From Clostridium cavendishii DSM 21758 (GTDB lineage: Bacteria > Bacillota > Clostridia > Clostridiales > Clostridiaceae): a stretch of DNA of 64,000 bases. The stretch spans positions 248,001 to 312,000 of the forward strand of contig NZ_FQZB01000006.1 of the NCBI RefSeq assembly GCF_900141845.1, read 5' to 3'. Positions 1 through 9,459 of this stretch are shown here, piece by piece (the first letter of the stretch is position 1; every line of letters starts with the position of its first letter). The notes under the pieces were generated by a model, which worked only from the letters and a program-made list of their open reading frames with translations, did not search any database and had not been told where the DNA came from. The translations under genes and the position numbers were made by a program.

Positions 1-41
1 TGCTTCTCAAAAAAATCACCATACTAACCTAAAAGTAAATC

Positions 42-230
42 TTAATTATTGGGAATTACTATATTTACTTTGAAGCTTTTCTCATTAAAATCTATTCTTA
101 AAGTTCCTTCATATTTTTCTATTACCAAATTATAACAATCCCATTTGTATAAGGTACAGTTTTTTATGCTTAAGATACATATATCTATATTTTTTAATTC
201 TCAATTATAAAAGCATTAATTATAACACAA
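42..230 (-). pseudogene. Possible 3' remnant of a GHKL-type sensor kinase
   Basis: Read on the minus strand, the stretch ending in TAA at 44-42 translates to about 55 residues. The last 30 (containing IEKYEGTLRIDF and FKVNIVIPNN) resemble the extreme C-terminus of AgrC/LytS-like GHKL kinases, where the last ATPase strands read roughly VEKYNG...FKVNI.LPN. No ATP-binding N, G1 or G2 box and no start codon precede it, and the frame closes at a TGA near 225. This is probably a decayed gene end. The match is by eye only and short. Confidence 0.3.
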
Positions 231-342
231 AAAAATCATATTATCTTTTCATAATATTTTTATTGTTATTTAATAATTATATATTGTTTTTCATTGTTAT
301 AAATGATACTATATAGTAAAAAGTAAAGGAGTGGTTGTTAAA

Positions 343-831
343 GTGAAGGTAAAAAGACGCATAAGAATTATTATAGTTATCGCAGTTATAATAACTACAT
401 TTACAAACTTCTGTATATGCTATGGTAAACAATTCTTCGATAAATTAGACTTAGCAATAAATTGGAGTATTAATATACCTATGCCTCAAAATTCTACTAC
501 CATTTTTGCTTTTGATTTTAAAGAAGGTCAAGATTTTAAGATTTGGACTCTAAATGAAAAATCTATTAAGAAAATTATAAAAAACCCTTTATGGAATGAG
601 ATTAATAATTCTAATATAAAAGATATTAATAATAAATGTTTGAAATTTTCAAATCTACTAGATGAAAAAGAACAAGAAAAATATAAAAGTGCTGTTGGTA
701 TGGATGTTCTAAATGTTAAGACTGGACAATACTTCTTATATAAATCTCAAAAAAACAAGCCTGACAATTATATTTTTTTAATTTTAGATAAAGATAGAAA
801 TAAAGTATATTATATGTTGAACATATTTTAA
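343..831 (+). CDS. Small exported or membrane-tethered protein of unknown function
   Basis: The product is about 162 residues with a basic N-terminus (KVKRRIR) followed by one hydrophobic segment of about 18 residues, so a signal anchor or signal peptide. The rest is hydrophilic and Lys/Asn-rich. The start is set at GTG 343 because the AAAGGAG at 325-331 sits 11 bases upstream. The in-frame GTG at 331 overlaps that ribosome binding site and is rejected. The gene stands alone, converges on the LPXTG enzyme gene and shares a bidirectional terminator with it. I do not recognise the family. Confidence 0.7.
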   Translation: MKVKRRIRIIIVIAVIITTFTNFCICYGKQFFDKLDLAINWSINIPMPQNSTTIFAFDFKEGQDFKIWTLNEKSIKKIIKNPLWNEINNSNIKDINNKCLKFSNLLDEKEQEKYKSAVGMDVLNVKTGQYFLYKSQKNKPDNYIFLILDKDRNKVYYMLNIF

Positions 832-889
832 TAATTGCATTTGTTATTAGCATAAACCTGTAGGGTTCCTCCCTATGCCTACGATTACA

Positions 890-921
890 AAATGAGCTGT
901 ATCTTTAGATACAGCTCATTT
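890..921. terminator. Bidirectional terminator between convergent genes
   Basis: A perfect 15-bp stem (AAATGAGCTGTATCT with its complement) has a 2-base apex. A-runs and T-runs flank it, so it can serve the small + strand gene and the LPXTG enzyme gene. Confidence 0.85.
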
Positions 922-945
922 AAATTACTTTAAATAATGAAAATT

Positions 946-3900
946 TTAACCTCTACGATTTTTTCTTAATATAACTGCTCCCGAAATTATTGAGGCTAAA
1001 ATTATAAAACCTATTGCTCCTTTTGCAGTCCCTGTTTGAGGTAATTTATTTATATTTTTTGATTTATCTCCTGTATTTTGTTTTTGAGTTCCTTCAGTTT
1101 TAGTGTCTGTTTGATTCTTTACCTCATTTTTATTTTTGTCATTTTGTTCACTATTTGCTCCATTATTCTCTGTATTTGGATTTTGCTCATTTGGTTTATT
1201 TTGTCCACCATTTTGATTTTCATTTGGCTTACTTTCTTCTCCAGGTTTTTGTTCGCCCTGATTATTATTGCTATTTTCATTACTTATAACTTCTACAGGA
1301 GGTTCTCCTTGTAGTGTAGCTGCTATAAAGGTGTTGTTTCCACTTGATATATATTTTTCATCTATAGTACTCTTAACATATAGCTTTTGTCCATCATTTT
1401 TAGCCTTATATCTTATTTCAAATACTTTGTATTCTGATTTAGCTTTATTTTCAAGTGAATCTATTTTTATCTCTGCACTATTATCACTTAAATAAGCACT
1501 TATAGATGCTTTAGCTTTATATACACTTGTGTATATTCTTAATACCCTTTCTTTAGTATCGGCTGGTACTGTTAAAAGATAACCATCACCTTTTCCTTCT
1601 AAAGATTTATCTTCTCCATTAAATACTAGTCCATATCGTGATTCATCACATTTAGTTTCATTAGTTCCATCTGACCATATAAAGTTTATCGGAGAATCTT
1701 TAAATATTGATATAGCATTCTTTTGCAAAGAGTCTAAGGTAATGTAATTTTTAGTATTTGCTTTTCTTTCTACTCTAATATTTTGTACCTTACCTGCTCT
1801 TATCCAATCTAAAGTTCCCTCTTTTGTAAGATCTACTACAGGTTCTGGAGCGTCAACCTTCATCTCTATATCTCCACCAGTTATACTCTTTGGTAATTCT
1901 ATTTTTAAGTTTATAGGATTTGATTTTTCACTTTCTTTGTTACCTGCATAAGCATATACCTTAAATTCATAATTTACATTTGGATATAGCTTATCAAGAC
2001 CTATAGTATATTTATTTGATTTTTTAGCATCTATTCTATTAGTTTTGTAGTTATTAGTTTTGTATTCTATTACATATCCTTCTGCATCTTTAACTTCATC
2101 CCAAACTACTTCTACCCCATTATCTTTTTGAGTAACTTCTTTTAATGTAGGTTTTGATAATTCTTGTGATGCAGCATCTTTTGTAGCTTCATTCTTTAGC
2201 TTTATTGTTACTTCTTTTGTATCTTTTGATACTTCTACAGTTCCTTTTTCGTTATCTAATTTACCTGTACTAACACTTTCTATATTTCTCTTTAAAAATG
2301 GCATTTCTAGACTTATATTATTTTCTGGATTATCTCCTGAAATAGAAACTTTTATTTCTTTTCCTTGTGAAGTCATATTGAAACCAATATGCTTATTGTT
2401 TCCTAGACCATAGTTAGATATTTTTATGTTTTGACCTTTTTCTAACCATTCTGTAGGAACTCCTCTTCCGATTATTACTTTTCCATCTACTTTTTCTGCT
2501 ATTAGTGAATCAAATAATACTTTAGTATTTACAGCTTGTCCCCACATATGTTGGCAAGAACCACCACCACCTGGTGCATGCGATCTATCCCAAGGAGAAG
2601 AATCTTTTTTGTAGTTTATTCCTTCCCACCAACCAAAAGGACCACTCATTGTGTTATTTATCATAAACTCATAAGCTTTTATCCCTAGGTCTCTATATTT
2701 TTCACCAGCCAATCCTGCACTTCCGTAACCTGCATTATAAGCACTACTATAGATTCCATGAGGGTAACCCCCGAAGTTATATTTTTCTAATAAACCTTTA
2801 GTTCTATTAAATCCGTAAGTATAAGTGTCATCTATTTTTTCAAAACTTACACCTTCTTGATGTCCATTAAATAGATAGCCATCCCAAGCCCATCTTCCAA
2901 ATAAGAACATTGAAGCCCAGTTAGCATCTCTAGGATCATCACAACGGTTGTAGTCGTTTGGTTCTACCATAGATACTGGAATATAGTTTAGTGAATATTT
3001 ATTTATAGTTTCTGATAATGTTTTGTTTACTACATTTAATAGGTCATCATATTGTTCTGTTGCCCATTTTAATTCTTCTTTTTCGTCTAACTGTTCACAA
3101 ACATATCTATAAGATAATAGACCAAAAAGTGCTGCCCAGTTATCTATAGTCCAATGACCTGTAGAGTCTATTGCATAAGTTTGCTTTATTATACCTTTTC
3201 CATTGTCTATTCTATCTGTTTCTATCTTATGTGTATTAGTTTTTATTTCATTGAATTTACTCTTTATATAATCTTTGTCACCTGTTTTTCTAAGGTAAAT
3301 TGCAAATGGCCAACTATATTTCCATTTTGCATCATCAAATTGTAGTTGAGCTGGTAATGTTTCTAATAAATCTTTTGCTTCACTAAAATCTCCTAATGTA
3401 AATAATGTAGATACTATTCCTATGGTATCATGGTCATATACTTTATCGTAACCGTTTTCTCCGACATGAACAGCCTTACCATCCTTTATTATTTGTGTAT
3501 AAATATACCCTGCTTTATATGCATTTATTAAGTCTTTATTTGGTAAGCTTTCTATTTTAGCTATCTTGTCTAACTTTCCATTCCAATAATTTTTCATATT
3601 GTCAAAGTGACTATCATATGAGCCTGCACTTGCTATTTCAGAATCCTGTGGCCATTCATAAGTTTTTCCAAATCTATCTGCACCTATTGCATAGTCTCTT
3701 ACTATAGTTTCTCCAACTTTGATTTCTACTTTGTTTTTTGCATCATCATTTAAAGGTATCAATTCTTTAGATACTTCTGGTAGAGGTCTTGTTTGATTTG
3801 AAATATTTGTAACTGTATATCTTGAATAAGCTATTTCGTAATCATTACTTTTAATGTTTACCTTATCAGCAAAATTTTCAACCTTTACTTTGAAAGAGTC

Positions 3901-4215
3901 ATTAGAATATTCACTTACAAAGCAAGGAAGATATTCTGAATGATTGTACCATTTAATTTTACTTGTTATATCTGTAAGACCAAATCTTACTATTAGGTTA
4001 TTTTTATCTCTTAGTTTATAACTTCCATCTATAAAAGCTATTGGTGCGTGCTTGTCACCTTCCCATCCAAAGCTTGATACAAGTCCTGGATATTTTTTAT
4101 CTGTATAATCTCCAGTAGTTGTTTCCGCTGCCATCGCTAAAACAGGTGGCACTTGAGTTATTAAAAATATAACTCCCATAATTAATGATAAAAAAGTTTT
4201 AATATTTTTCTTCAT
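946..4215 (-). CDS. LPXTG-anchored surface glycosidase-like protein, (alpha/alpha)6 barrel with Fn3
   Basis: The product has 1089 residues. A signal peptide (about 1-30) is followed by a beta-rich N-domain and a large Trp/His-rich region (about 210-590) of the kind seen in six-hairpin (alpha/alpha)6 glycosidases. A beta domain follows to about 680, then a fibronectin type III module (about 687-775) and a module starting VDLTKEGTLDW (about 790-985) that recurs in Gram-positive secreted enzymes. A low-complexity Asn/Glu/Lys linker leads to LPQTG near 1056, a hydrophobic segment and an RKNRRG tail. The protein is therefore sortase-anchored to the wall. RBS GGGAG precedes ATG 4215. It lies downstream of a sugar-binding lipoprotein gene and near a GH65 enzyme, so it probably trims an alpha-glucan or oligosaccharide outside the cell. 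The GH family and substrate are not determined; the fold assignment is by pattern. Confidence 0.8.
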   Translation of the reverse strand: MKKNIKTFLSLIMGVIFLITQVPPVLAMAAETTTGDYTDKKYPGLVSSFGWEGDKHAPIAFIDGSYKLRDKNNLIVRFGLTDITSKIKWYNHSEYLPCFVSEYSNDSFKVKVENFADKVNIKSNDYEIAYSRYTVTNISNQTRPLPEVSKELIPLNDDAKNKVEIKVGETIVRDYAIGADRFGKTYEWPQDSEIASAGSYDSHFDNMKNYWNGKLDKIAKIESLPNKDLINAYKAGYIYTQIIKDGKAVHVGENGYDKVYDHDTIGIVSTLFTLGDFSEAKDLLETLPAQLQFDDAKWKYSWPFAIYLRKTGDKDYIKSKFNEIKTNTHKIETDRIDNGKGIIKQTYAIDSTGHWTIDNWAALFGLLSYRYVCEQLDEKEELKWATEQYDDLLNVVNKTLSETINKYSLNYIPVSMVEPNDYNRCDDPRDANWASMFLFGRWAWDGYLFNGHQEGVSFEKIDDTYTYGFNRTKGLLEKYNFGGYPHGIYSSAYNAGYGSAGLAGEKYRDLGIKAYEFMINNTMSGPFGWWEGINYKKDSSPWDRSHAPGGGGSCQHMWGQAVNTKVLFDSLIAEKVDGKVIIGRGVPTEWLEKGQNIKISNYGLGNNKHIGFNMTSQGKEIKVSISGDNPENNISLEMPFLKRNIESVSTGKLDNEKGTVEVSKDTKEVTIKLKNEATKDAASQELSKPTLKEVTQKDNGVEVVWDEVKDAEGYVIEYKTNNYKTNRIDAKKSNKYTIGLDKLYPNVNYEFKVYAYAGNKESEKSNPINLKIELPKSITGGDIEMKVDAPEPVVDLTKEGTLDWIRAGKVQNIRVERKANTKNYITLDSLQKNAISIFKDSPINFIWSDGTNETKCDESRYGLVFNGEDKSLEGKGDGYLLTVPADTKERVLRIYTSVYKAKASISAYLSDNSAEIKIDSLENKAKSEYKVFEIRYKAKNDGQKLYVKSTIDEKYISSGNNTFIAATLQGEPPVEVISNENSNNNQGEQKPGEESKPNENQNGGQNKPNEQNPNTENNGANSEQNDKNKNEVKNQTDTKTEGTQKQNTGDKSKNINKLPQTGTAKGAIGFIILASIISGAVILRKNRRG

Positions 4216-4244
4216 TGGATCACTCCCTTAAATGAATTTTTTTG

Positions 4245-4302
4245 CAAAAAATACTACAACATATTGATTAATTATTTAATTCTAAATCAACATGCTGTAG
4301 TA
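4245..4302 (-). terminator. Intra-cluster terminator or attenuator after the binding-protein gene
   Basis: On the minus strand, TACTACAGCATG pairs imperfectly with the region at 4252-4271: 7 bp, an internal mismatch, 3 bp, a mismatch, then 6 bp. A T-run follows at 4251-4245. It lies between the solute-binding protein stop and the LPXTG enzyme start, so it would favour more binding-protein transcript than enzyme transcript if read-through occurs. Confidence 0.75.
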
Positions 4303-4340
4303 AAACAAAAGGATAATTGTGTTAGTTTGATGAATTGATT

Positions 4341-5642
4341 TTATTTGCTTTTTGCTGCTGCTTCTGTCATTTTTTCAGCCATTTTTTCTGGTGTTATGTT
4401 ACCTAATGCTAGGTCTGGATATAATTTTGCAAATACATCCATTACAGTTGGATTTGCAGTATTATCTAAGTTTGAGTATTTGTGTTTAGCTTCTGAGCTA
4501 AGTTTTATTAAATCTACTATTAGAGGATTTTTCTTTTTGTAATCTTCACTCATTTCTACCTTATCAGTAAGTGGAAGAGCACCTGCTTTTTCAAGCATAA
4601 CCTTTTGTGCATAAGCTCCAGTTTTGAACTTTAAGAACTTCATAGCTGCATCAGATTTAGCTTTATCGCTTGTACATACCATATAACCTATTTCATATTG
4701 TGAAACGATTCCGTCTTCTGGGTAAAGAGCAACTCCTACTCTATCAGCTAATCCTTCTTTTGATTTATCTTTATCTGAAAAATCTGGAGTCATCCATGGT
4801 CCATTTGCTATTATTGCTGCCTTTTCTTGAGAGAAGTTATTTGCAGCATTTGCATACATAGCTCCTATAGCATCTTTTGTAGTGTATTCTTTTAACATTT
4901 TTTGCATCATTGTAAGACCTTTGATTACAGATGGATTACTATAGTCAGCTGGTTTCATTGTATTCATAAATTTATTTCCAGATTCTCCATCAGTACCTAT
5001 TATAGAACCTAATATAAGATTTGATGTCCAAGCATTTTCACCTGTCATTAATGCAAGTGGTGCTACGCCACTATCTTTAAGTTTTTGATTGTTTGACATG
5101 AATTCATCCCAAGTTTTTGCTGGATTAATTCCCGCCTTTTTAAACATTTCTTTGTTATAGAAATATCCTATAAGTTGGCGAGCATTAGCTATTGAATAAA
5201 GTTTTCCATCTCTCATATTTGCTTTAATAGCTTCTTCTCCGATTTCAGCTTTATAAGCTTCATCTCCATTTACAGTTGAAAGTAAATCTACTGCTTGACC
5301 ATTTTTAATAGCCAAATCAATTATTCCATTTTTACCTTCTACTATGTCTGGTAATTGTTTTGAAGCTGCTAAGACTTTCATTTTTTCCACATAAGCTTGG
5401 TCACTTGGCAGTTCTTCTACTACCACTTCAATTTCATCACCATACTTTTTGTTAAATTCGTCTATTATTTCTTTTTCCGCAGCTGCTGAAGCATGTGCAC
5501 CAACTCTATATGTTGGGTAAGTTATTTTTACTTTGTCCTTTTTTCCTGAAGCTTGTTCTGTTTTAGAACATGCTATAAAGCCAGATGATATAATACCAAC
5601 AAGTACTAAAGATAATATTTTTCTGTATCCTTTTCCCTTCAT
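4341..5642 (-). CDS. Sugar ABC transporter substrate-binding lipoprotein (family 1)
   Basis: The product is a 433-residue extracytoplasmic sugar-binding protein of the MalE/MsmE type. The start is ATG 5642, with AAGGAGG about 8 bases upstream; the longer frame to 5678 starts before that RBS and is rejected. The N-terminus KGYRKILSLVLVGIISSGFIAC is a lipoprotein signal with Cys25 as the lipidation site. Typical family features follow, including an EIIDEFNKKY segment, a GPWMTPDF pocket segment and a C-terminal helix. The permeases lie 7 kb away at 11692-13396 under a near-identical promoter, so the three form one importer encoded by two transcription units. The substrate is probably a gluco-oligosaccharide, inferred from the GH65 neighbour. 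Confidence 0.88.
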   Translation of the reverse strand: MKGKGYRKILSLVLVGIISSGFIACSKTEQASGKKDKVKITYPTYRVGAHASAAAEKEIIDEFNKKYGDEIEVVVEELPSDQAYVEKMKVLAASKQLPDIVEGKNGIIDLAIKNGQAVDLLSTVNGDEAYKAEIGEEAIKANMRDGKLYSIANARQLIGYFYNKEMFKKAGINPAKTWDEFMSNNQKLKDSGVAPLALMTGENAWTSNLILGSIIGTDGESGNKFMNTMKPADYSNPSVIKGLTMMQKMLKEYTTKDAIGAMYANAANNFSQEKAAIIANGPWMTPDFSDKDKSKEGLADRVGVALYPEDGIVSQYEIGYMVCTSDKAKSDAAMKFLKFKTGAYAQKVMLEKAGALPLTDKVEMSEDYKKKNPLIVDLIKLSSEAKHKYSNLDNTANPTVMDVFAKLYPDLALGNITPEKMAEKMTEAAAKSK

Positions 5643-5682
5643 TTTAAGATTCCTCCTTAAATGTTTTATTAAGCACAATCCT

Positions 5683-5725
5683 ATTGTAAACCTTTTAATA
5701 AATAGCTTGAATGTAAAATCCGTAC
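5683..5725 (-). promoter_or_regulatory. Activator-type promoter of the binding-protein gene
   Basis: On the minus strand, TTCAAG (5711-5706), a 17-base spacer and TACAAT (5688-5683) form a promoter with a weak -35. Immediately upstream is GTACGGATTTTACAT (5725-5711). The same arrangement, at the same spacing, stands before the permease-GH65 operon. A degraded -35 with a shared upstream element is what an activator such as the adjacent AraC-type response regulator would need. Neither the start site nor binding is shown. Confidence 0.65.
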
Positions 5726-5909
5726 CTGTTATTGTATTAATTTTGCCTTTTTACAAGGTGCTTTCTTTAAAATTTCCTAAAATACTTAATTTCTTTTAAT
5801 ATTTTTTCTTTTCTTGTACTTCTTTGATTTTTATTATGATATATAAATTTTATTCAAAGAACATATTAGATTATAAAAAACTCCACATACTTTAATCTAA
5901 ATCTTTATC

Positions 5910-7727
5910 CTACTTATTATAATCTAAAGGTATTATTACTTTAATATTAGTTCCTTTATTTATAACACTATCAATCTTTAACCCGTAATCTTGACCATAT
6001 ATGAGTTTTAATCTTTGATCAGTATTTTTAAGTCCTACTTTATCTCTTTGTGTGTTTCTTTTAGTAACATCATCTTCTGTTTCATTTATAACTTTATTTA
6101 CATCAAAACCAATTCCATTATCTTTGATTTCAATGCATATACTATCCTTAACCCTGAATACATTAACTTCTACTATAAGTGTACCTATTGTCTCCTCTAA
6201 GCCATGTATTATAGCATTTTCAACTATTGGCTCTATTGTGAGCTTTGGAATACTTAATTCTAACATATCCTCTTCTTCAATATTTATTTTATATTCCAAT
6301 CTTTCTTCAAATCTTACTTGTTGAAGATAAAGATAAAACTCTACATACTCTAGTTCTTGCTTTAATTTTACCTTAGCTGTTGAATCTGTGTATATACCTG
6401 CTCTTAAGAGAATAGTTAATGCATTTACCATCTTATATATACTTTCATCCTTGCACATTTTTGCCTTCATTTGTATTGTAATTAACACGTTGAAAAGAAA
6501 ATGAGGATTCATCTGATATTGTAAAAACTTTATGTTCATTTCTTTTATTAATAGCTGCTTTTCATAAGTTTCTTTAATAAGATAATTAAGCTCATCAGTC
6601 ATTGAATTAACTGCGCTACTAAGTTCATTTAATGAATCATCTTTATATGTAGGCATTTTTGTATTATATTTCTTATTTTTTATGTTATTTATACAAACTA
6701 ATAAATCTTTAATAAATTTTGTAGACCTCAACATAAACATAACTACTATTGTTGTTAAAATTATTATTAAAAATAATGAAAAAGTAATAAAATAATTCAT
6801 ACTTTCAAAGATATTACTAACTACTTTTTCCCTAGGTACTGCCATCACAAGAGTTAGGCCATTACTTTCAATAGTTTTATATCCTACTATATAGTTTTTC
6901 TTTTCTATATTTACTTCTTTTATTTCCTTAAAATCAGCATTTTTTATAATATTATCATTTATCCTTTTACCTAAAATACTCTTATCCGTACTAGATAAAA
7001 CTATACCACTTTTGTCGTAAATATATATATTAGAATTATTATAAGCTTTAAGATCTTCAAATTTATCTGCAATTAAATCTTCACTTGTAGCCACAATAAA
7101 GGTTATACTTTCCTTTTTATTATGTGGATTTTTAAGTCTTCTTATATGATATATATTGTTATCACATATCGTAGGTGGTACATCAAATATATATTCACCT
7201 GCTTTATCTTTTATATTTTCAAAAATCTTATCTGAAGTTATTTTAAACTTTTCAATAGGCATTTCTTTTGTAAATATATAACTTACACCCTTTTCATTTA
7301 CATATGTAGATACTGTAGATATTAGCTTTAAATTCCACGCATTATTAAACAAAAGACTCCTTCTAAGTTCACTATCAAACATATTATCTTTTAGGTAAGC
7401 TTCTTCACTATTCTCATGAAAATATTCTGGATCTGTAATCCATTCTTTTACTGTATTGCTAGAAGTTAAACCTAACGTTGTGTAATTGATTATATTAAAA
7501 GAATCATTTAAATTTTTTGATGTATTGTTAATCATTAGAGATATATTGGAATAAGTATTTTCTAGCATTTTATTGTACATCCTAACGTACATAAAACTTC
7601 CAAATATAGTTAAAGACATTAGCATACTAGCAAATATATATATTATTATTTTATTTCTTACAGACATTTCTTTTAAGTAAGGTATATTTCTTTTTATCTT
7701 ATTTTTAATTTTAGATACTCTTCTCAT
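5910..7727 (-). CDS. YesM/LytS-type sensor histidine kinase
   Basis: This 605-residue membrane kinase has a TM helix at about 26-46, an extracellular sensor region of about 255 residues (Cache-like by length and context), a second TM helix at about 305-330, a HAMP-like linker and the His_kinase motif QMNPHFLFNVL near residue 405. The C-terminal HATPase domain has NAIIHGLEE, an N-x-G box (DNGIGF) and GLKNTDQRL. Such kinases phosphorylate AraC-type response regulators, and one is encoded 36 bases upstream. Only a weak RBS (GGATGTGA) precedes ATG 7727, consistent with translational coupling. It lies inside the sugar-uptake cluster and probably senses the sugar or a sugar-bound binding protein; that role is inferred. 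Confidence 0.88.
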   Translation of the reverse strand: MRRVSKIKNKIKRNIPYLKEMSVRNKIIIYIFASMLMSLTIFGSFMYVRMYNKMLENTYSNISLMINNTSKNLNDSFNIINYTTLGLTSSNTVKEWITDPEYFHENSEEAYLKDNMFDSELRRSLLFNNAWNLKLISTVSTYVNEKGVSYIFTKEMPIEKFKITSDKIFENIKDKAGEYIFDVPPTICDNNIYHIRRLKNPHNKKESITFIVATSEDLIADKFEDLKAYNNSNIYIYDKSGIVLSSTDKSILGKRINDNIIKNADFKEIKEVNIEKKNYIVGYKTIESNGLTLVMAVPREKVVSNIFESMNYFITFSLFLIIILTTIVVMFMLRSTKFIKDLLVCINNIKNKKYNTKMPTYKDDSLNELSSAVNSMTDELNYLIKETYEKQLLIKEMNIKFLQYQMNPHFLFNVLITIQMKAKMCKDESIYKMVNALTILLRAGIYTDSTAKVKLKQELEYVEFYLYLQQVRFEERLEYKINIEEEDMLELSIPKLTIEPIVENAIIHGLEETIGTLIVEVNVFRVKDSICIEIKDNGIGFDVNKVINETEDDVTKRNTQRDKVGLKNTDQRLKLIYGQDYGLKIDSVINKGTNIKVIIPLDYNK

Positions 7728-7763
7728 GTAATCACATCCAAACTTATTCTGAATTTTAAAATA

Positions 7764-9335
7764 CTATTGCTTTAACTTATATTCCTTTGGACTACAACCA
7801 CAATATTTTGTAAATACATGCGTAAAATAGGCTGGGTCATCTATACCAACCTGGCTCCCTACTTCAAATATTTTTACTGAAGGACGTTTTAGAAGTTTCT
7901 TAGCTATTTCAATCCTATATCTATTTAATGCATCTATTAAAGTGTCACCAGTTTCCTTTTTATAAAGTCTACTTAAATAGCTACTGTTAACATGAAGATG
8001 ATTAGCTATTATATTTAGATTTATATTATTATTATAATTTTCTCTTATATATTTATTTGCTTCTCTTACTAATAAGCTTTTATTACTTTCACTATTTTTT
8101 ACTATATCTAAAATATACTCAACTATAAAATAGCTTGTCTCAAATAAAGTTTGCATTGATTTACTTTCATTTACTTTTTTGTACATTATAGTTTCTTGCT
8201 CTTTTAAATCTTTATTTGCAATATTATTATTTTGGAAAGTACTTAGGTAAGAAGAGAACTGCACTATAATTTTTGTTTTAGCCTGCTCTAAAGATAAATT
8301 GGCTTTATTAAAACTATCAAAGATACTACTTAGTTCCTTCTTTATTTTTTCTAAATCCCCAGATATAATAATATCTTTTATATATTCAATATCATTAATA
8401 TCTTTAACCGCAAAAGAAGCTTTCTTACTTCCCTTATAAATTTTATTTTCATAAACTTTAGAAAGGAACTCTAAAGCTTCTTTATAGGCTTCTGAAAGTT
8501 TATTAATTTGAACATATTTTTTACTTAATGCAAATTTTATACTGTAATTAGTGAATTGTTCCACCATGTTATTTACTTCTTTACATAGATTTTCTATATA
8601 ATTTTGCCTAGTGAACTCATCATTATAATATAAAACTATTAAACCTAAATTCTTTTTAAAAATTATGTTTTCATATTCATAATCCTTAAAAACCATATTA
8701 ATAAAGTTTTGTATTCCCCTAATTTCTTTGTATTCCTTTTCATTATCCTTATAAAAAAAACTAGTTAAACTAGTAAATTCATATGCTATTGCATAATAGC
8801 TCTTATTATTAAGGTTATACTCTACTAATTTTTCTTCTATTTCTTTTGCATCATGAATAATATCTTTAGCTAAATCCGCTAAAAATTTATATCTAAGATT
8901 TTCTTCATTCTCATTAACTATGCTTTTTAACGCTTCTATATTACTTTCCTTTCTTATCTCCTCTATAAGAAGCTTTTTTACTTTTTCTATAGCTCTTGGC
9001 AGTTCCTCTATAAAATCAGTTTTAACCACATATTCTGAGACATTGTGCTTAATAGCTAAATGAGCATTCGTAAAATCAGAATAAGCTGTAAGAAGTATAA
9101 CCTTTGTTTTATCTTTGTTTAAATTAATATACTCCGCTAATTCTATTCCATTCATACCTGGCATTTTTATGTCTGATATTACTATATCTACCTCATTATT
9201 TTCTAAATAGTCTACAGCCTCTACTCCATTAGCACAATCTTTTACAATCCTACACCCTATTAACTCCCAATCAATAACTGATATTATTCCATTTCTTATA
9301 TGTCTTTCATCATCTACTACTAGCACTTTAAACAT
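7764..9335 (-). CDS. YesN-like AraC-family response regulator
   Basis: The product has 523 residues. An N-terminal receiver domain (VLVVDDERHIRNGI with the acidic pocket, phospho-acceptor Asp in VISDIKMPG near residue 55, and conserved Thr and Lys) occupies about 1-120. A long helical middle region follows, then a C-terminal pair of AraC helix-turn-helix motifs (about 420-523, with LNIIANHLHVNSSYLSRLYKKETG and VGIDDPAYFTHVFTKYCGCSPKEY). AGGAGGAATGTAA gives a strong RBS before ATG 9335. Together with the kinase it should activate the two similar promoters at 5683-5725 and 13430-13472. Confidence 0.9.
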   Translation of the reverse strand: MFKVLVVDDERHIRNGIISVIDWELIGCRIVKDCANGVEAVDYLENNEVDIVISDIKMPGMNGIELAEYINLNKDKTKVILLTAYSDFTNAHLAIKHNVSEYVVKTDFIEELPRAIEKVKKLLIEEIRKESNIEALKSIVNENEENLRYKFLADLAKDIIHDAKEIEEKLVEYNLNNKSYYAIAYEFTSLTSFFYKDNEKEYKEIRGIQNFINMVFKDYEYENIIFKKNLGLIVLYYNDEFTRQNYIENLCKEVNNMVEQFTNYSIKFALSKKYVQINKLSEAYKEALEFLSKVYENKIYKGSKKASFAVKDINDIEYIKDIIISGDLEKIKKELSSIFDSFNKANLSLEQAKTKIIVQFSSYLSTFQNNNIANKDLKEQETIMYKKVNESKSMQTLFETSYFIVEYILDIVKNSESNKSLLVREANKYIRENYNNNINLNIIANHLHVNSSYLSRLYKKETGDTLIDALNRYRIEIAKKLLKRPSVKIFEVGSQVGIDDPAYFTHVFTKYCGCSPKEYKLKQ

Positions 9336-9391
9336 TTACATTCCTCCTTTGCATAAAACTATCTGAATTTAGAATCGTTTGATAGCAAAAC

Positions 9392-9420
9392 CTCCTATAG
9401 CAAATATTATACTATAGGAG
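9392..9420 (-). terminator. Terminator of the permease-GH65 operon
   Basis: CTCCTATAG pairs with CTATAGGAG across an 11-base loop. On the minus strand a short T-run (TTTT) follows at 9391-9386. It separates the GH65 gene from the response-regulator gene. Confidence 0.7.
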
Positions 9421-9459
9421 TCCACTTTTTTATATCTATATAAATAGTTTTATGGAGTA

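Noticed and set aside
1078..1495. Hydrophobic + strand frames opposite the LPXTG gene linker
   Set aside because: They arise from the AT-rich, low-complexity linker codons of the real minus-strand gene and lack RBS and family features.
9373..9386. Possible cre site before the response-regulator gene
   Set aside because: On the minus strand ATCAAACGATTCTA has the AAACG core but misses the conserved outer TG and CA, so it is too weak to list.
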